From assembly GCF_004337365.2 (NCBI RefSeq), contig NZ_CP044016.1, forward strand, positions 3,949,507 through 4,013,506: a stretch of DNA of 64,000 bases. The letters are read 5' to 3'. This document shows positions 23,843 to 32,779 of the stretch, piece by piece. The number at the start of each line of letters is the position of its first letter. Position 1 is the first letter of the stretch. The notes beneath the pieces are model-generated. The model was not told where the DNA came from and ran no database searches. It was given only the letters and a program-made list of their open reading frames with translations. A program made the translations under genes and the position numbers. The stretch comes from Rhizosphaericola mali (GTDB lineage Bacteria; Bacteroidota; Bacteroidia; Chitinophagales; Chitinophagaceae).

Positions 23843-25972
23843 ATGAGTAACTCAGTAAAGCGGTTTTTGATAACTGCGGCTCTACCTTATGCCAATGGAT
23901 TAAAACATATTGGACATTTGGCAGGCGCTTATCTTCCCGCAGACATTTATGTACGTTATTTGCGTGCACAAAAAAAAGAAGTGGTTTTTGTATGCGGAAG
24001 TGATGAGCATGGAACGGCTATTCCTATTCAGGCAAAAAAGGAAGGCACAACCCCAAGAGCTATTATAGATAAATATCACCCTATTATCAAGCAGAATTTT
24101 GAAGATTTAGGTATTTCATTTGATATCTATTCTCGTACGTCTGATCCAATCCATCACGAAACAGCACAAGCTTTTTTCAAACAATTGAATGATCATGGCG
24201 ATTTGGAAATTTTAGAAAGCGAGCAATATTTCGATGAAGAAGCAAATACATTTCTTGCTGACAGGTATATAAAAGGAACATGCCCAAATTGCGGCTTCCC
24301 AGAAGCCTATGGTGATCAATGTGAAAAATGTGGTACTTCTTTAAGTCCAGAACAATTGATCAAACCATTTAGCACAATTAGCGGTAAAACTCCGATCAAG
24401 AAAGCAACAAAACATTGGTACCTTCCACTTAACAAACATGAAGACTGGTTAAGAGAATGGATTTTGGAAAAACATAAGAATGATTGGAAGCCAAGCGTTG
24501 TTGGTCAATGTAAAAGTTGGCTAGATGGAGGTTTGCAACCACGTGCCGTTACACGCGATTTAGATTGGGGTGTAAAAGTGCCTGTTGAAGGTGCCGAGGG
24601 AAAAGTTTTATACGTATGGTTTGATGCACCGATCGGATATATAAGTGCGACAAAACAATGGGCATTAGATAATAATAAAGATTGGAAGCCTTATTGGGAA
24701 GATAAAAATACCAAATTAGTTCACTTTATCGGGAAGGATAATATTGTATTTCACTGTTTGATATTTCCAACCATGCTTAAGTTGCATGGTAATATTCTAC
24801 CCGAAAATGTTCCTGCAAATGAATTTGTCAATTTAGAAGGGGAAAAAATGAGTACCAGCCGCAACTGGAAACTCGAAATGCAAGATTATATCGATGATTT
24901 TATCAAAAAAGAAAATGGTGGCAGCCAGATGGCGGACGTTTTGAGATATTATCTTTGTTCCATTTTGCCAGAATCCAAAGACAGCGAATTTACATGGAAA
25001 GGTTTTCAAGATGCCAACAATAGTGAATTGGTGAGCATTTTTGGAAATTTTGTCAATCGCACATTTGTATTGATGCACAAATTGTGTGGGGGAAAAGTAC
25101 CTCCATTAAATGCGCGAGAATTGGATGAGATTGATGAAACTTTGATTTCAGATATTGAAAATGCGAAGTTGAAGGTAGAAAATGCCATCGAGCAATATAA
25201 ATTCCGTGAGGCACTGTTTGAAGTCATTGATTTGGCGCGCAAAGGCAACAAATACATGCAGGACAAACAACCTTGGATTGTTGCCAAAGAATTAGAAGTA
25301 AATCCTGAAAAGCAAAAATTGATTGACAATTGCTTACATCTTTGTCTGCAATTGACTGCAAATTTGGCTATTTTGATACATCCGTTTTTACCATTCACTG
25401 CAGAAAAATTGTGTCACATGATGAAAGTGGTACCTAAAATGCTCGAATGGAAAAATGCCGGCAGAATCAAATTGTTAAGCGTTGGTTACGCATTGCGTGC
25501 GCCAGAATTGTTATTTAGAAAAATTGAAAAAGAAGAAATTGATTTTCAATTAGATAAATTACACAAAGGAAAAATAAGGCCAACTACGTTTGCTCAAGAA
25601 AGTCCACTTCCAGCATCTAAACCAAAAGTAGAATCTGAAGTAAAATCAACCATTCAATTTGAAGATTTTGCAAAAATTGATTTGAAAGTTGGAACAATTT
25701 TGACCGCTGAAAAGGTAGAAAAAGCAGACAAGCTTTTGAAACTTTCTGTGGATATGGGCACGGAAACGCGTACCATTGTTTCGGGTATTGCGATGCATTT
25801 CCAACCGCAAGATATCATTAATAAACAAGTTGTTGTCGTTGCCAATCTTGCACCACGTAAGATGCGTGGAATTGAAAGCAACGGAATGATTTTAATGGCG
25901 GAAGATGTTGATGGCAAATTGCAATTTGTTAGTCCAAATGTTGTTATTAATAATGGAGCTGAAGTAAGATAA
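23843..25972 (+). CDS. metG: Methionine--tRNA ligase with C-terminal tRNA-binding domain
   Basis: Charges initiator and elongator tRNA-Met. It has 709 residues. The HIGH motif is at about 22-25 (LKHIGHLAG), followed by GSDEHGTAI. There is a zinc knuckle near 147-165 (CPNCGFPEAYGDQCEKCG) and the KMSKS loop as KMSTS (GEKMSTSRNW) near 335. An anticodon-binding helical domain follows. From about 600 there is the EMAPII/Trbp111-like tRNA-binding domain (FEDFAKIDLKVGTILTAEKVEKADKLLKLSVD), which dimerises the enzyme. It is followed after 16 bp by a DUF4440 gene. Confidence 0.97.
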   Translation: MSNSVKRFLITAALPYANGLKHIGHLAGAYLPADIYVRYLRAQKKEVVFVCGSDEHGTAIPIQAKKEGTTPRAIIDKYHPIIKQNFEDLGISFDIYSRTSDPIHHETAQAFFKQLNDHGDLEILESEQYFDEEANTFLADRYIKGTCPNCGFPEAYGDQCEKCGTSLSPEQLIKPFSTISGKTPIKKATKHWYLPLNKHEDWLREWILEKHKNDWKPSVVGQCKSWLDGGLQPRAVTRDLDWGVKVPVEGAEGKVLYVWFDAPIGYISATKQWALDNNKDWKPYWEDKNTKLVHFIGKDNIVFHCLIFPTMLKLHGNILPENVPANEFVNLEGEKMSTSRNWKLEMQDYIDDFIKKENGGSQMADVLRYYLCSILPESKDSEFTWKGFQDANNSELVSIFGNFVNRTFVLMHKLCGGKVPPLNARELDEIDETLISDIENAKLKVENAIEQYKFREALFEVIDLARKGNKYMQDKQPWIVAKELEVNPEKQKLIDNCLHLCLQLTANLAILIHPFLPFTAEKLCHMMKVVPKMLEWKNAGRIKLLSVGYALRAPELLFRKIEKEEIDFQLDKLHKGKIRPTTFAQESPLPASKPKVESEVKSTIQFEDFAKIDLKVGTILTAEKVEKADKLLKLSVDMGTETRTIVSGIAMHFQPQDIINKQVVVVANLAPRKMRGIESNGMILMAEDVDGKLQFVSPNVVINNGAEVR

Positions 25973-25988
25973 TTTAATCCCAATATTC

Positions 25989-26423
25989 ATGAAAAGAATT
26001 TCATTTTTACTGATTTATCTAAGTTTTTTGCAAATTTCATTTGCGCAAAAGCATAATGCTACGGCGGAAAAAGAAATTTTAAATACGTTGCATCGACAGC
26101 AAGATTTTTGGAATAAGGGAGATTTAGTTCATTTCATGGAAGGATATTGGAATAATGATAGTTTGGTTTTTATTGGTGGTTCAGGTCCCAATTATGGATA
26201 TGAAGGAGCCCTGAAATCTTATCAAAAAACGTATCCGGACAAATCAAAAATGGGAATTTTACAATTTAGTAATATTCAATTGAAGCCTCTTGATAAAACA
26301 CATTATTTGGTTATTGGGAAATGGGAATTAGAAAGAGCAACAGATCATCCAAGCGGTTACTATTCACTCATTTTCCAATGGATAGATCATAAATGGCTGA
26401 TCATTTTGGATCATTCTAGTTAA
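25989..26423 (+). CDS. Exported DUF4440/SnoaL-like protein
   Basis: Protein of 144 residues with a signal peptide (MKRISFLLIYLSFLQISFAQ). It has a cone-shaped NTF2-like fold suggested by LHRQQDFWNKGDLVHFMEGYW, LVFIGGSGPNYGYEGALKSYQKTYPDK and HYLVIGKWELER...YYSLIFQWIDHKWLIILDHSS, the DUF4440 pattern. Such proteins bind small ligands or act as isomerase-like enzymes in the periplasm; the actual role is unknown. It begins 16 bp after metG and probably shares its transcript. Confidence 0.78.
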   Translation: MKRISFLLIYLSFLQISFAQKHNATAEKEILNTLHRQQDFWNKGDLVHFMEGYWNNDSLVFIGGSGPNYGYEGALKSYQKTYPDKSKMGILQFSNIQLKPLDKTHYLVIGKWELERATDHPSGYYSLIFQWIDHKWLIILDHSS

Positions 26424-26551
26424 TGACTCAACAGAATAGATAGAGAAAACGTTAATAATATAATTTTAAGATTTTTTCTCGTAATTTCACGCCCGAATTT
26501 GGGTTATTGCATTGAACAATAGCAGTAATTGCTTTAAAACAATAATAATTT

Positions 26552-28198
26552 ATGGCAGAAGTACTTTTAATGCCGCGTTTAAGCGACACGATGACAGAAG
26601 GCGTAATTGCTTCCTGGCAAAAAAAAGTAGGAGATACAGTTAAGAAAGGTGATGTACTCGCAGATATCGAAACCGATAAAGCGACTATGGAACTAGAAAG
26701 CTATCATGATGGTACTTTGTTATATATAGGTGTAGAAGAAGGTGGTAAATTAGCCGTTAATGATTTGATGGCGATTATTGGTAAAAGTGGAGAAGATATA
26801 ACAGCAATTGTAAAAGAACATACAGGCAATGGTGCAGCAACTACTGAAGCCCCTAAAACAGAAGCTCCAGCAGAAAATAAACCAACTGAATCATCTGCTC
26901 CAGCTGTAGATATTTCCACGATGGAAGAGGTTGTATTAATGCCTCGTTTGAGTGATACGATGACAGAAGGTGTTATCGCTGCTTGGGATAAGGAAGTAGG
27001 AGATGAAGTAAAAAAAGGAGATATCCTTGCTGAAATAGAAACCGATAAAGCAACCATGGAACTAGAAAGTTACAAAGATGGCTTTCTTTTATATCAAGGT
27101 GCTAAACCTGGAGACAAAATTGCAGTTAATGAGTTATTAGCAATTATTGGTAAGAAAGGACAAGACATTTCAGCTATCCTTGCAGCAGCTAAATCTGGCG
27201 GAGCGCCTACAAGTGCTCCTGTAAAAGAGGAAACGCCTGCAGCGCCAGTTAAAGAAGAAAAAGTAGTTGCATCTTCAAGTGCTCCGGCACCTGTCGTTGT
27301 GAATGAAGGACGCATATTCGCCTCTCCTTTAGCTAAAAAAATTGCGGAAGATAAAGGTATTGATTTAAAATATGTACAAGGTTCTGGAGATAATGGTCGT
27401 ATTGTAAAATCCGACATTGAAAATTTCCAACCGCAAACAGCTGCGACAACTGCCTCTCCTCAGGAAGTGAAAAAATCAGAGGCAACAGCTCCCGTATTTG
27501 TACCTGCAGGACAAGAATCTTATGATGAGATTCCTGTTACACAAATGAGAAAAGTAATTGCAAAACGTTTAGCGGAAAGCAAATTTACAAGTCCTCATTT
27601 CTACGTAACTATGGCGATTGATATGGATGCATGTGTAGCCGCAAGACCTAAATTAAATGGAAAAGATGCGAAAGTTAAAATTAGCTTCAACGATTTAGTT
27701 GTTAAAGCTGTAGCTGTTGCATTACGTGAACATCCAGAAGTAAATGGTGCTTGGTTAGGCGACAAAATTCGTTTGAATCATCATGTAAATATTGGTGTTG
27801 CTGTAGCCGTACCAGAAGGGTTGGTTGTACCGGTTATCAAATATGCGGATAGCATGTCTCTTACTCAGATTTCTTCTGCGGTTAAAACTTATGCAGTTAA
27901 AGCTAAGGATAAAAAATTGACTCCTGCAGAAATGGAAGGTAGCACATTCACTATCAGTAACCTAGGAATGTATGGTGTAGATCAATTTACAGGTATCATT
28001 AATCCGCCAAACGCTTGTATTCTTGCTGTTGGTGGTATTTCTCAAGAACCCGTGGTAAAAGACGGTCAGATCGTGGTTGGTAATGTAATGAAAGTAACAT
28101 TGAGCAGTGACCACAGAATTGTAGATGGTGCAAAAGCCGCAGAATTCTTACAAACTTTGAAAGGTTTATTAGAAGAGCCTTTGAGATTATTATTATAA
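26552..28198 (+). CDS. pdhC: Pyruvate dehydrogenase E2, dihydrolipoyl acetyltransferase
   Basis: Core subunit of the pyruvate dehydrogenase complex; moves the acetyl group from lipoate to CoA. It has 548 residues. Two lipoyl domains (about 1-78 and 125-203) each carry the lipoylated Lys in ETDKATMELES. They are joined by Ala/Pro/Glu-rich swinging linkers. A peripheral subunit-binding domain lies at about 253-290 (ASPLAKKIAEDKGIDLKYVQGSG). The catalytic domain (about 325-548) has the active-site SSDHRIVDGA near 520 and the E2 motif MTRKVIAKRLAES-like TQMRKVIAKRLAES. The E1 and E3 genes are not in the window. It is followed by a strong palindromic terminator. Confidence 0.95.
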   Translation: MAEVLLMPRLSDTMTEGVIASWQKKVGDTVKKGDVLADIETDKATMELESYHDGTLLYIGVEEGGKLAVNDLMAIIGKSGEDITAIVKEHTGNGAATTEAPKTEAPAENKPTESSAPAVDISTMEEVVLMPRLSDTMTEGVIAAWDKEVGDEVKKGDILAEIETDKATMELESYKDGFLLYQGAKPGDKIAVNELLAIIGKKGQDISAILAAAKSGGAPTSAPVKEETPAAPVKEEKVVASSSAPAPVVVNEGRIFASPLAKKIAEDKGIDLKYVQGSGDNGRIVKSDIENFQPQTAATTASPQEVKKSEATAPVFVPAGQESYDEIPVTQMRKVIAKRLAESKFTSPHFYVTMAIDMDACVAARPKLNGKDAKVKISFNDLVVKAVAVALREHPEVNGAWLGDKIRLNHHVNIGVAVAVPEGLVVPVIKYADSMSLTQISSAVKTYAVKAKDKKLTPAEMEGSTFTISNLGMYGVDQFTGIINPPNACILAVGGISQEPVVKDGQIVVGNVMKVTLSSDHRIVDGAKAAEFLQTLKGLLEEPLRLLL

Positions 28199-28213
28199 TA
28201 ACAACTTATCAGT

Positions 28214-28265
28214 TATAAAAAAAGGAAAGGACGTCAATGCATTGACGTCCTTTCCTTTTTTTATA
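28214..28265. terminator. Perfect 52-bp palindromic terminator
   Basis: The arms are perfectly complementary over 26 bp, centred at 28239/28240 (GGACGTCAATG|CATTGACGTCC core) with A-runs and T-runs at the ends. It can terminate in both directions. It sits 16 bp after the E2 stop. Confidence 0.9.
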
Positions 28266-28317
28266 TAATTTTTGTCGCAAATTTCCGTTTAGTTAAGAAA
28301 CTATTTAAAACGCAGAA

Positions 28318-28755
28318 ATGAAATTAATTCAACGCCAACCTAAAAGATTTAACCTTATAACTATTTGTTCTATTTTATTGGTAGTCACTTATTTTTTGCC
28401 TTGGATAATCGTAGATTTTTTAAAAATTCATTTTACTGGGCTTTCTATTAGTACATCTTATAAAAACTTTGATTTTTTAAAAAAGAATACTTATTTGAAT
28501 ATTTCTTATTTATTATGGGGTATTCCTCTTTTGTCTCTTTTACATATTGGAGCTGATATCTTCGGATTTAAAGGTTGGTTTTTGAGACTTGATTTTTTAG
28601 CTGGCATCGCGGCCGTTGTTATAACTTATATTATTTTAAGGTATATTGACAAAGAAGGTCCGACGGCATTAGTATATGGTTATTATTGCAGTGCAATAAT
28701 TTCATTTATTGGGGGTTTATTAGGTTTGCTTAAATATTTGAAAGAAAAGAAATAA
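28318..28755 (+). CDS. Hypothetical four-helix membrane protein
   Basis: Small integral membrane protein of 145 residues with about four hydrophobic segments near 15-33, 60-78, 90-108 and 118-138. The N-terminus is basic (MKLIQRQPKRFN), suggesting an inside orientation. I recognise no family and there are no conserved catalytic residues. It is the only gene between two bidirectional terminators (28214-28265 and 28767-28815), so it should be transcribed alone. Confidence 0.65.
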   Translation: MKLIQRQPKRFNLITICSILLVVTYFLPWIIVDFLKIHFTGLSISTSYKNFDFLKKNTYLNISYLLWGIPLLSLLHIGADIFGFKGWFLRLDFLAGIAAVVITYIILRYIDKEGPTALVYGYYCSAIISFIGGLLGLLKYLKEKK

Positions 28756-28766
28756 AATTTCTTATA

Positions 28767-28815
28767 AAATTAAAATAAGGTAACTAGCTATTGTCGTTAC
28801 CTCATTTTAATTTTT
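28767..28815. terminator. Bidirectional terminator between the membrane protein gene and lnt
   Basis: AAATTAAAATAAGGTAAC at 28767-28784 pairs with GTTACCTCATTTTAATTT from 28796 with one mismatch and an 11-base loop. A-run and T-run ends serve both convergent genes. Confidence 0.75.
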
Positions 28816-28819
28816 CTAT

Positions 28820-30394
28820 TTATTTATAATTTTTGATAACTTTTATATTCCAAATCGAAATGGAAATGAAAAGTAAGAAACTGAAGATTACTAGATAATT
28901 AGACATAATTAGGGATGAGGGTAAAAAAGAATTAGGTGATATATCAACCATTATAGTCTTTGGCCCATCATTGTTTTCCATTACTTCTATTTCCCCTGTT
29001 GATTTGATAATACCACAGTAACCGTTATTGTTATTTACAACAACATCTTTTCTTGTCTCTACAGCTCGCATTCTATCATAATAAAAATGTTGACGCGACA
29101 AATAGGTCTGGGCAAACCAGCCATCATTCCCTGGATTTATGAGAAAATTAGCGCCTTCTTTAACAGAAGACCAAGATGGATCAGTTATTACAGATTCATT
29201 GCAGAGCATCATGCCAGCTTTTCCTACAGGCGTATTTAAAGGCTTATCGCTTACACCCTCTTTATATTGGATATTTCCATAGTAAAAAAAAGGCATTGTA
29301 ATTCCCAAAAATGGTTTTTCTGCAAGACTAAGCGCCACTCTTTTGTCATATCTTCCTAGTACTTTTTTTCCAGGAGCTATACTATATATGGAATTAAGGA
29401 GTACGTTTTTTGCATAAACCGTATTGACGCCAATGAGATTGGTCATACCTGAAGGGCTAGATAAACTATCTACAAAATTGATAAAATTATCGTCAGGATC
29501 ATAGGTCCAGGGAATAGCCGTTTCTGTCCAAATGCCTAATCGTGCTTGATTTTTTATTGCCACCTGTGTCAACGCAAATAATTGTTTAGCCACAAGATCT
29601 CCATTTGTGGAATTCCAACTTTCATCAGGTAATAAATTTTCACAAATAATAGCTGCTTTAAAACTGGAATCTTTTTTAGGATTATTGACAAGATTTTGTT
29701 GATAATTATTCAAAATTAATGCGCCCCACGCTAAATAAATCAGAATACATACAAAAGTGATCACTAACAATTTCCACTTTTTTACTTTTATAAATTCTGC
29801 TACTAAATAATTCAACATGGCCCCAAAAAATGTAATTATATATGGTCCAAATATAGACGCGGGTTGAATTGCATAAAGATTTGTTGATGCCGGGATATAA
29901 TTCAAATAAAGACAGGTCGCAAAACTACGACCAATATGTTCCATACTCCAATCTAACAAGACCCCGAAACAACCTCCAGCAATAGCAGCCCATATCCAAT
30001 AACTTTTGTAATGACGATTTTTAGGAAGTAAGTAGTAATAAACTAAACCTACAAGGCTCGTGTATAAACTAAAAAATATGGCGAACGCAATAATTAACCC
30101 TATACCAAATAAATAACCAGTTTTAGAATAATTGGCGACGCTGTTAATCAACCAATTAAAATTAATTACGGATGCTGTCACTCCAAAAATAACTGCTCTT
30201 GTCAAAATTTGCCTTTTCGTAGCATCAAGGCATAGATAAAAGATTGGAACTAAAATCAACCAATTAAAAGGTGTAGAAATCATTTGAATGCCAAATGTGA
30301 TTGGTATTGCGGCTAAGGCAGCGAGCCAATTCATTTTTCTGTTATGTTTTTTTGCAAATGCAACTTGGTCTATTTTGGGTAATTTTTTTTTCAA
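28820..30394 (-). CDS. lnt: Apolipoprotein N-acyltransferase
   Basis: Inner-membrane enzyme that adds the third acyl chain to lipoproteins. It has 524 residues: about six N-terminal transmembrane helices (to about 225), a nitrilase-like domain (about 240-490) and a final helix. The catalytic triad is visible as E291 (GIWTETAIPW), K351 (LGRYDKRVALSL) and C398 (GMMLCNESV). The usual RYDKxHLVPFGE is changed to RYDKRVALSLAEKPF, a shift seen in Bacteroidota Lnt. The window encodes lipoproteins that could be substrates, for example at 44644 and 57786. Confidence 0.9.
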   Translation of the reverse strand: MKKKLPKIDQVAFAKKHNRKMNWLAALAAIPITFGIQMISTPFNWLILVPIFYLCLDATKRQILTRAVIFGVTASVINFNWLINSVANYSKTGYLFGIGLIIAFAIFFSLYTSLVGLVYYYLLPKNRHYKSYWIWAAIAGGCFGVLLDWSMEHIGRSFATCLYLNYIPASTNLYAIQPASIFGPYIITFFGAMLNYLVAEFIKVKKWKLLVITFVCILIYLAWGALILNNYQQNLVNNPKKDSSFKAAIICENLLPDESWNSTNGDLVAKQLFALTQVAIKNQARLGIWTETAIPWTYDPDDNFINFVDSLSSPSGMTNLIGVNTVYAKNVLLNSIYSIAPGKKVLGRYDKRVALSLAEKPFLGITMPFFYYGNIQYKEGVSDKPLNTPVGKAGMMLCNESVITDPSWSSVKEGANFLINPGNDGWFAQTYLSRQHFYYDRMRAVETRKDVVVNNNNGYCGIIKSTGEIEVMENNDGPKTIMVDISPNSFLPSSLIMSNYLVIFSFLLFISISIWNIKVIKNYK

Positions 30395-30460
30395 TGTAAT
30401 CTTTCAATTGGTTAAAAATGTAATAGGATAATTGATAATTCTTATAACAAACTATAAACG

Positions 30461-30491
30461 CAAACACTCTCAATAAATTTGAGAGTGTTTG
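30461..30491 (-). terminator. Terminator of the T9SS cargo gene at 30515
   Basis: CAAACACTCTCAA-x-TTTGAGAGTGTTTG hairpin with a stem of about 13 bp and a 4-5-base loop, 24 bp after the stop codon. T-rich sequence follows on the minus strand. It separates the cargo gene from lnt. Confidence 0.75.
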
Positions 30492-30514
30492 AAAAATAAT
30501 ATGAATAGTAACTA

Positions 30515-31942
30515 TTATTTCTTTACGAATTTCTTAAATACCGGAACTCCAGCATTATTACTTGTTTTAATAACATAAATACCGGAACGAAGATTACTTG
30601 CATCAATAGGCATTAGTGATGCAGATACTTTACCAGATTTAACCAATTGTCCAGACATACTATAGATTGAATAATCAGCACCTACTAATGCATTATTTAA
30701 ATTTACACTAGTAATAACAGGGTTAGGAGCAACCATAACATCTGAACTAGTAGTACCTAAAAATAAACTTTGAATCGTACTATAATTCGAGGTGCCATCT
30801 AGATCCACTTGGTTCAATCTGTAATACACCGCACCTGTACCTGGCGTTGCATCAGTATAACTATAATTTAATATATTATTACTTGTACCGCCTGATGCAA
30901 AAGACCCTACAAATCCTAGGCTATTAAAGGTCTTACCGTCGTTACTTCTTTGAATATAAAAACCCTTGTTGTTTATCTCGGATGCAGTTTCCCAATTTAA
31001 TTGCACACTATTTCCTTCTTTCTTAGCAATAAATGAAGTCAACTTTATTGGTAATACAGATGCAGGAGTTAGAAACTGACCTTGTAAATACGGAGTTGCT
31101 GTTCCTGACAAATTATACCCTCCAGTTCCTGATGATGAATAGGTTCCACCTGTACCTGTAAATGGAACACTTAAATTAATTCTCACATCATAAAGTGTAT
31201 TTGCTTCCACACCTTTCAAAAATACAATACTTGCTTCCACTTCTGTTCCCAAATTCAGATACGTTTGAGAATTCATTGAAGTAGATGTTGTATATGATGA
31301 ATTAGTAACAAAACTCCCTTGGCTTATAACATTCACGTCTCCTATAGTATAACCCAAATCACCAACATTTGTGGATGAACTTTCTGTACTAAAAAATTTA
31401 CCCCCTAAGTAATAATATGGATTAGCTGGCCGTGTCCCTACCGCATTTGTTACTCCATACTTTGGCAAGACAATCATATTAGCAGTTTCGCTATTTCCAA
31501 TAATCGTTCTGTTGCTAATATAAGCAGAAGGAGCAACCCTCATTACTGCAGTATCGCTACTTGTGGTTGGAACTAATCGCCAATTTGTAGCAGTTGACTT
31601 TTTGTAATAAGTCGTAAACTGAATTGGGTTATTTAAGACGAAGGAATTTATGTATGCAGGTGTCAAACCTGATCCATATGTAACGGTCACTGCCATATTT
31701 ACGCCAATTCTTATTCTATACACCTTATCTTGAATTACATCAGGAATCAACGCTTGATTTAAACTAGTCAACCAAGAACCATCCCTAGCCCCTAAGGTAT
31801 TAACATCACTACTCCATCTATATGCTTGACCAGTAGTGGTTACAATCGGAGCATTAGGACTAGCGGAGAGAATATTAGTCAGAAATAAAAAAATCGCACT
31901 AGAACATACCAGCAATCTTAAAATGTGTAAATATTTTTTCAT
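30515..31942 (-). CDS. T9SS type A sorting domain surface protein
   Basis: Secreted protein of 475 residues. The signal peptide is the first 28 residues (ILRLLVCSSAIFLFLTNILSAS). Residues about 30-290 are beta-rich and rich in Thr/Ser/Gly, with a regular pattern (YRIRIGVNMAVTV... EASIVFLKGVEANTLYDVRINLSVPF) but no recognised enzyme motif. Residues about 300-395 hold the fibronectin-like domain LPIKLTSFIAKK...LNWETASEINNKGFYIQRS...YYRLNQVDLDG, nearly the same as in the cargo at 15998. The last 70 residues are the sorting domain (VMVAPNPVITSVNLNN ... YSIYSMSGQLV ... LRSGIYVIKTS ... FKKFVKK). Its role is unknown. A 294-bp spacer upstream shows no gene. Confidence 0.88.
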   Translation of the reverse strand: MKKYLHILRLLVCSSAIFLFLTNILSASPNAPIVTTTGQAYRWSSDVNTLGARDGSWLTSLNQALIPDVIQDKVYRIRIGVNMAVTVTYGSGLTPAYINSFVLNNPIQFTTYYKKSTATNWRLVPTTSSDTAVMRVAPSAYISNRTIIGNSETANMIVLPKYGVTNAVGTRPANPYYYLGGKFFSTESSSTNVGDLGYTIGDVNVISQGSFVTNSSYTTSTSMNSQTYLNLGTEVEASIVFLKGVEANTLYDVRINLSVPFTGTGGTYSSSGTGGYNLSGTATPYLQGQFLTPASVLPIKLTSFIAKKEGNSVQLNWETASEINNKGFYIQRSNDGKTFNSLGFVGSFASGGTSNNILNYSYTDATPGTGAVYYRLNQVDLDGTSNYSTIQSLFLGTTSSDVMVAPNPVITSVNLNNALVGADYSIYSMSGQLVKSGKVSASLMPIDASNLRSGIYVIKTSNNAGVPVFKKFVKK

Positions 31943-32236
31943 AGAAATAGATTAAAATTTATACTAATCAATTAGTTAGGTGTTGATTAGTGCTTATTCA
32001 GGTTAAAAATTTGTATAAAGTTAAATTAAAACGCAATTAGAGCAAAACAATTGTTTCTTTTATTCATGACAATTGTTAATTTTTTCAAAAAAATAACAAA
32101 GAATATATTTTTCATAAACGTCTCTCATATTTAATAATATTCTTGGGTATTATATCGTTACTATTATCCTTTCCAGTTTATTTTATTTCAGTTAATTTCG
32201 GATTGGATTTCTCCCTTACCGTAAAGTTTCTAACAA

Positions 32237-32770
32237 ATGAATCTAGATAGACAAATTACAACCACAGATATCTTATCCTATTTCCCCATACAACCACCAT
32301 TTAGATTTATCAATACTATTGATGAAGTGAATGCCCAGCAGATTATTGGATCATATACATTTTCAGAAGATGAATACTTTTTTAAAGGACATTTTCCTAA
32401 TAATCCAATTGTCCCAGGATCTATATTGCAAGAGTCTGCTGCCCAGATAGGGCTTGTTGCTTTTGGTATGTATTTGTTAGGTAATCGTATTGATTCTTTA
32501 TTTGACATAGACAATACACAACTGCCCAATGAATTAGCTATTGTCCCAGGAATTGTTATAGAGAATTATGTTATACGTTTTTATTTAACCTCTTCCGAAC
32601 TAAAATTTAAGAAAATTGTACAGCCTAGTGATACTATTCATGTACATGCAGAAAAGATATTTTTTCGTTTGAATAAATTAAAGTGCGGTATCGAAATTAA
32701 AAATGAAGCTGATCAAATAATTTGTAAAGGTATAATGTCCGGAATGGTACATGTTTCGATTTTAAAGTAA
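32237..32770 (+). CDS. FabZ-like 3-hydroxyacyl-ACP dehydratase
   Basis: Hot-dog fold dehydratase of 177 residues acting on acyl carrier protein-bound 3-hydroxyacyl chains. The catalytic His is H52 in KGHFPNNPIVPG and the acidic partner is E66 in LQESAAQIG. The N-terminus DILSYFPIQPPFRFINTIDEV matches FabZ (LPHRyPfLlvDrv). It starts a three-gene run with two ketosynthase genes, with 9 bp to the next gene. The chromosome would be expected to have another housekeeping FabZ. This one is probably specific to the secondary pathway encoded here. Confidence 0.85.
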   Translation: MNLDRQITTTDILSYFPIQPPFRFINTIDEVNAQQIIGSYTFSEDEYFFKGHFPNNPIVPGSILQESAAQIGLVAFGMYLLGNRIDSLFDIDNTQLPNELAIVPGIVIENYVIRFYLTSSELKFKKIVQPSDTIHVHAEKIFFRLNKLKCGIEIKNEADQIICKGIMSGMVHVSILK

Positions 32771-32779
32771 GAATGACAT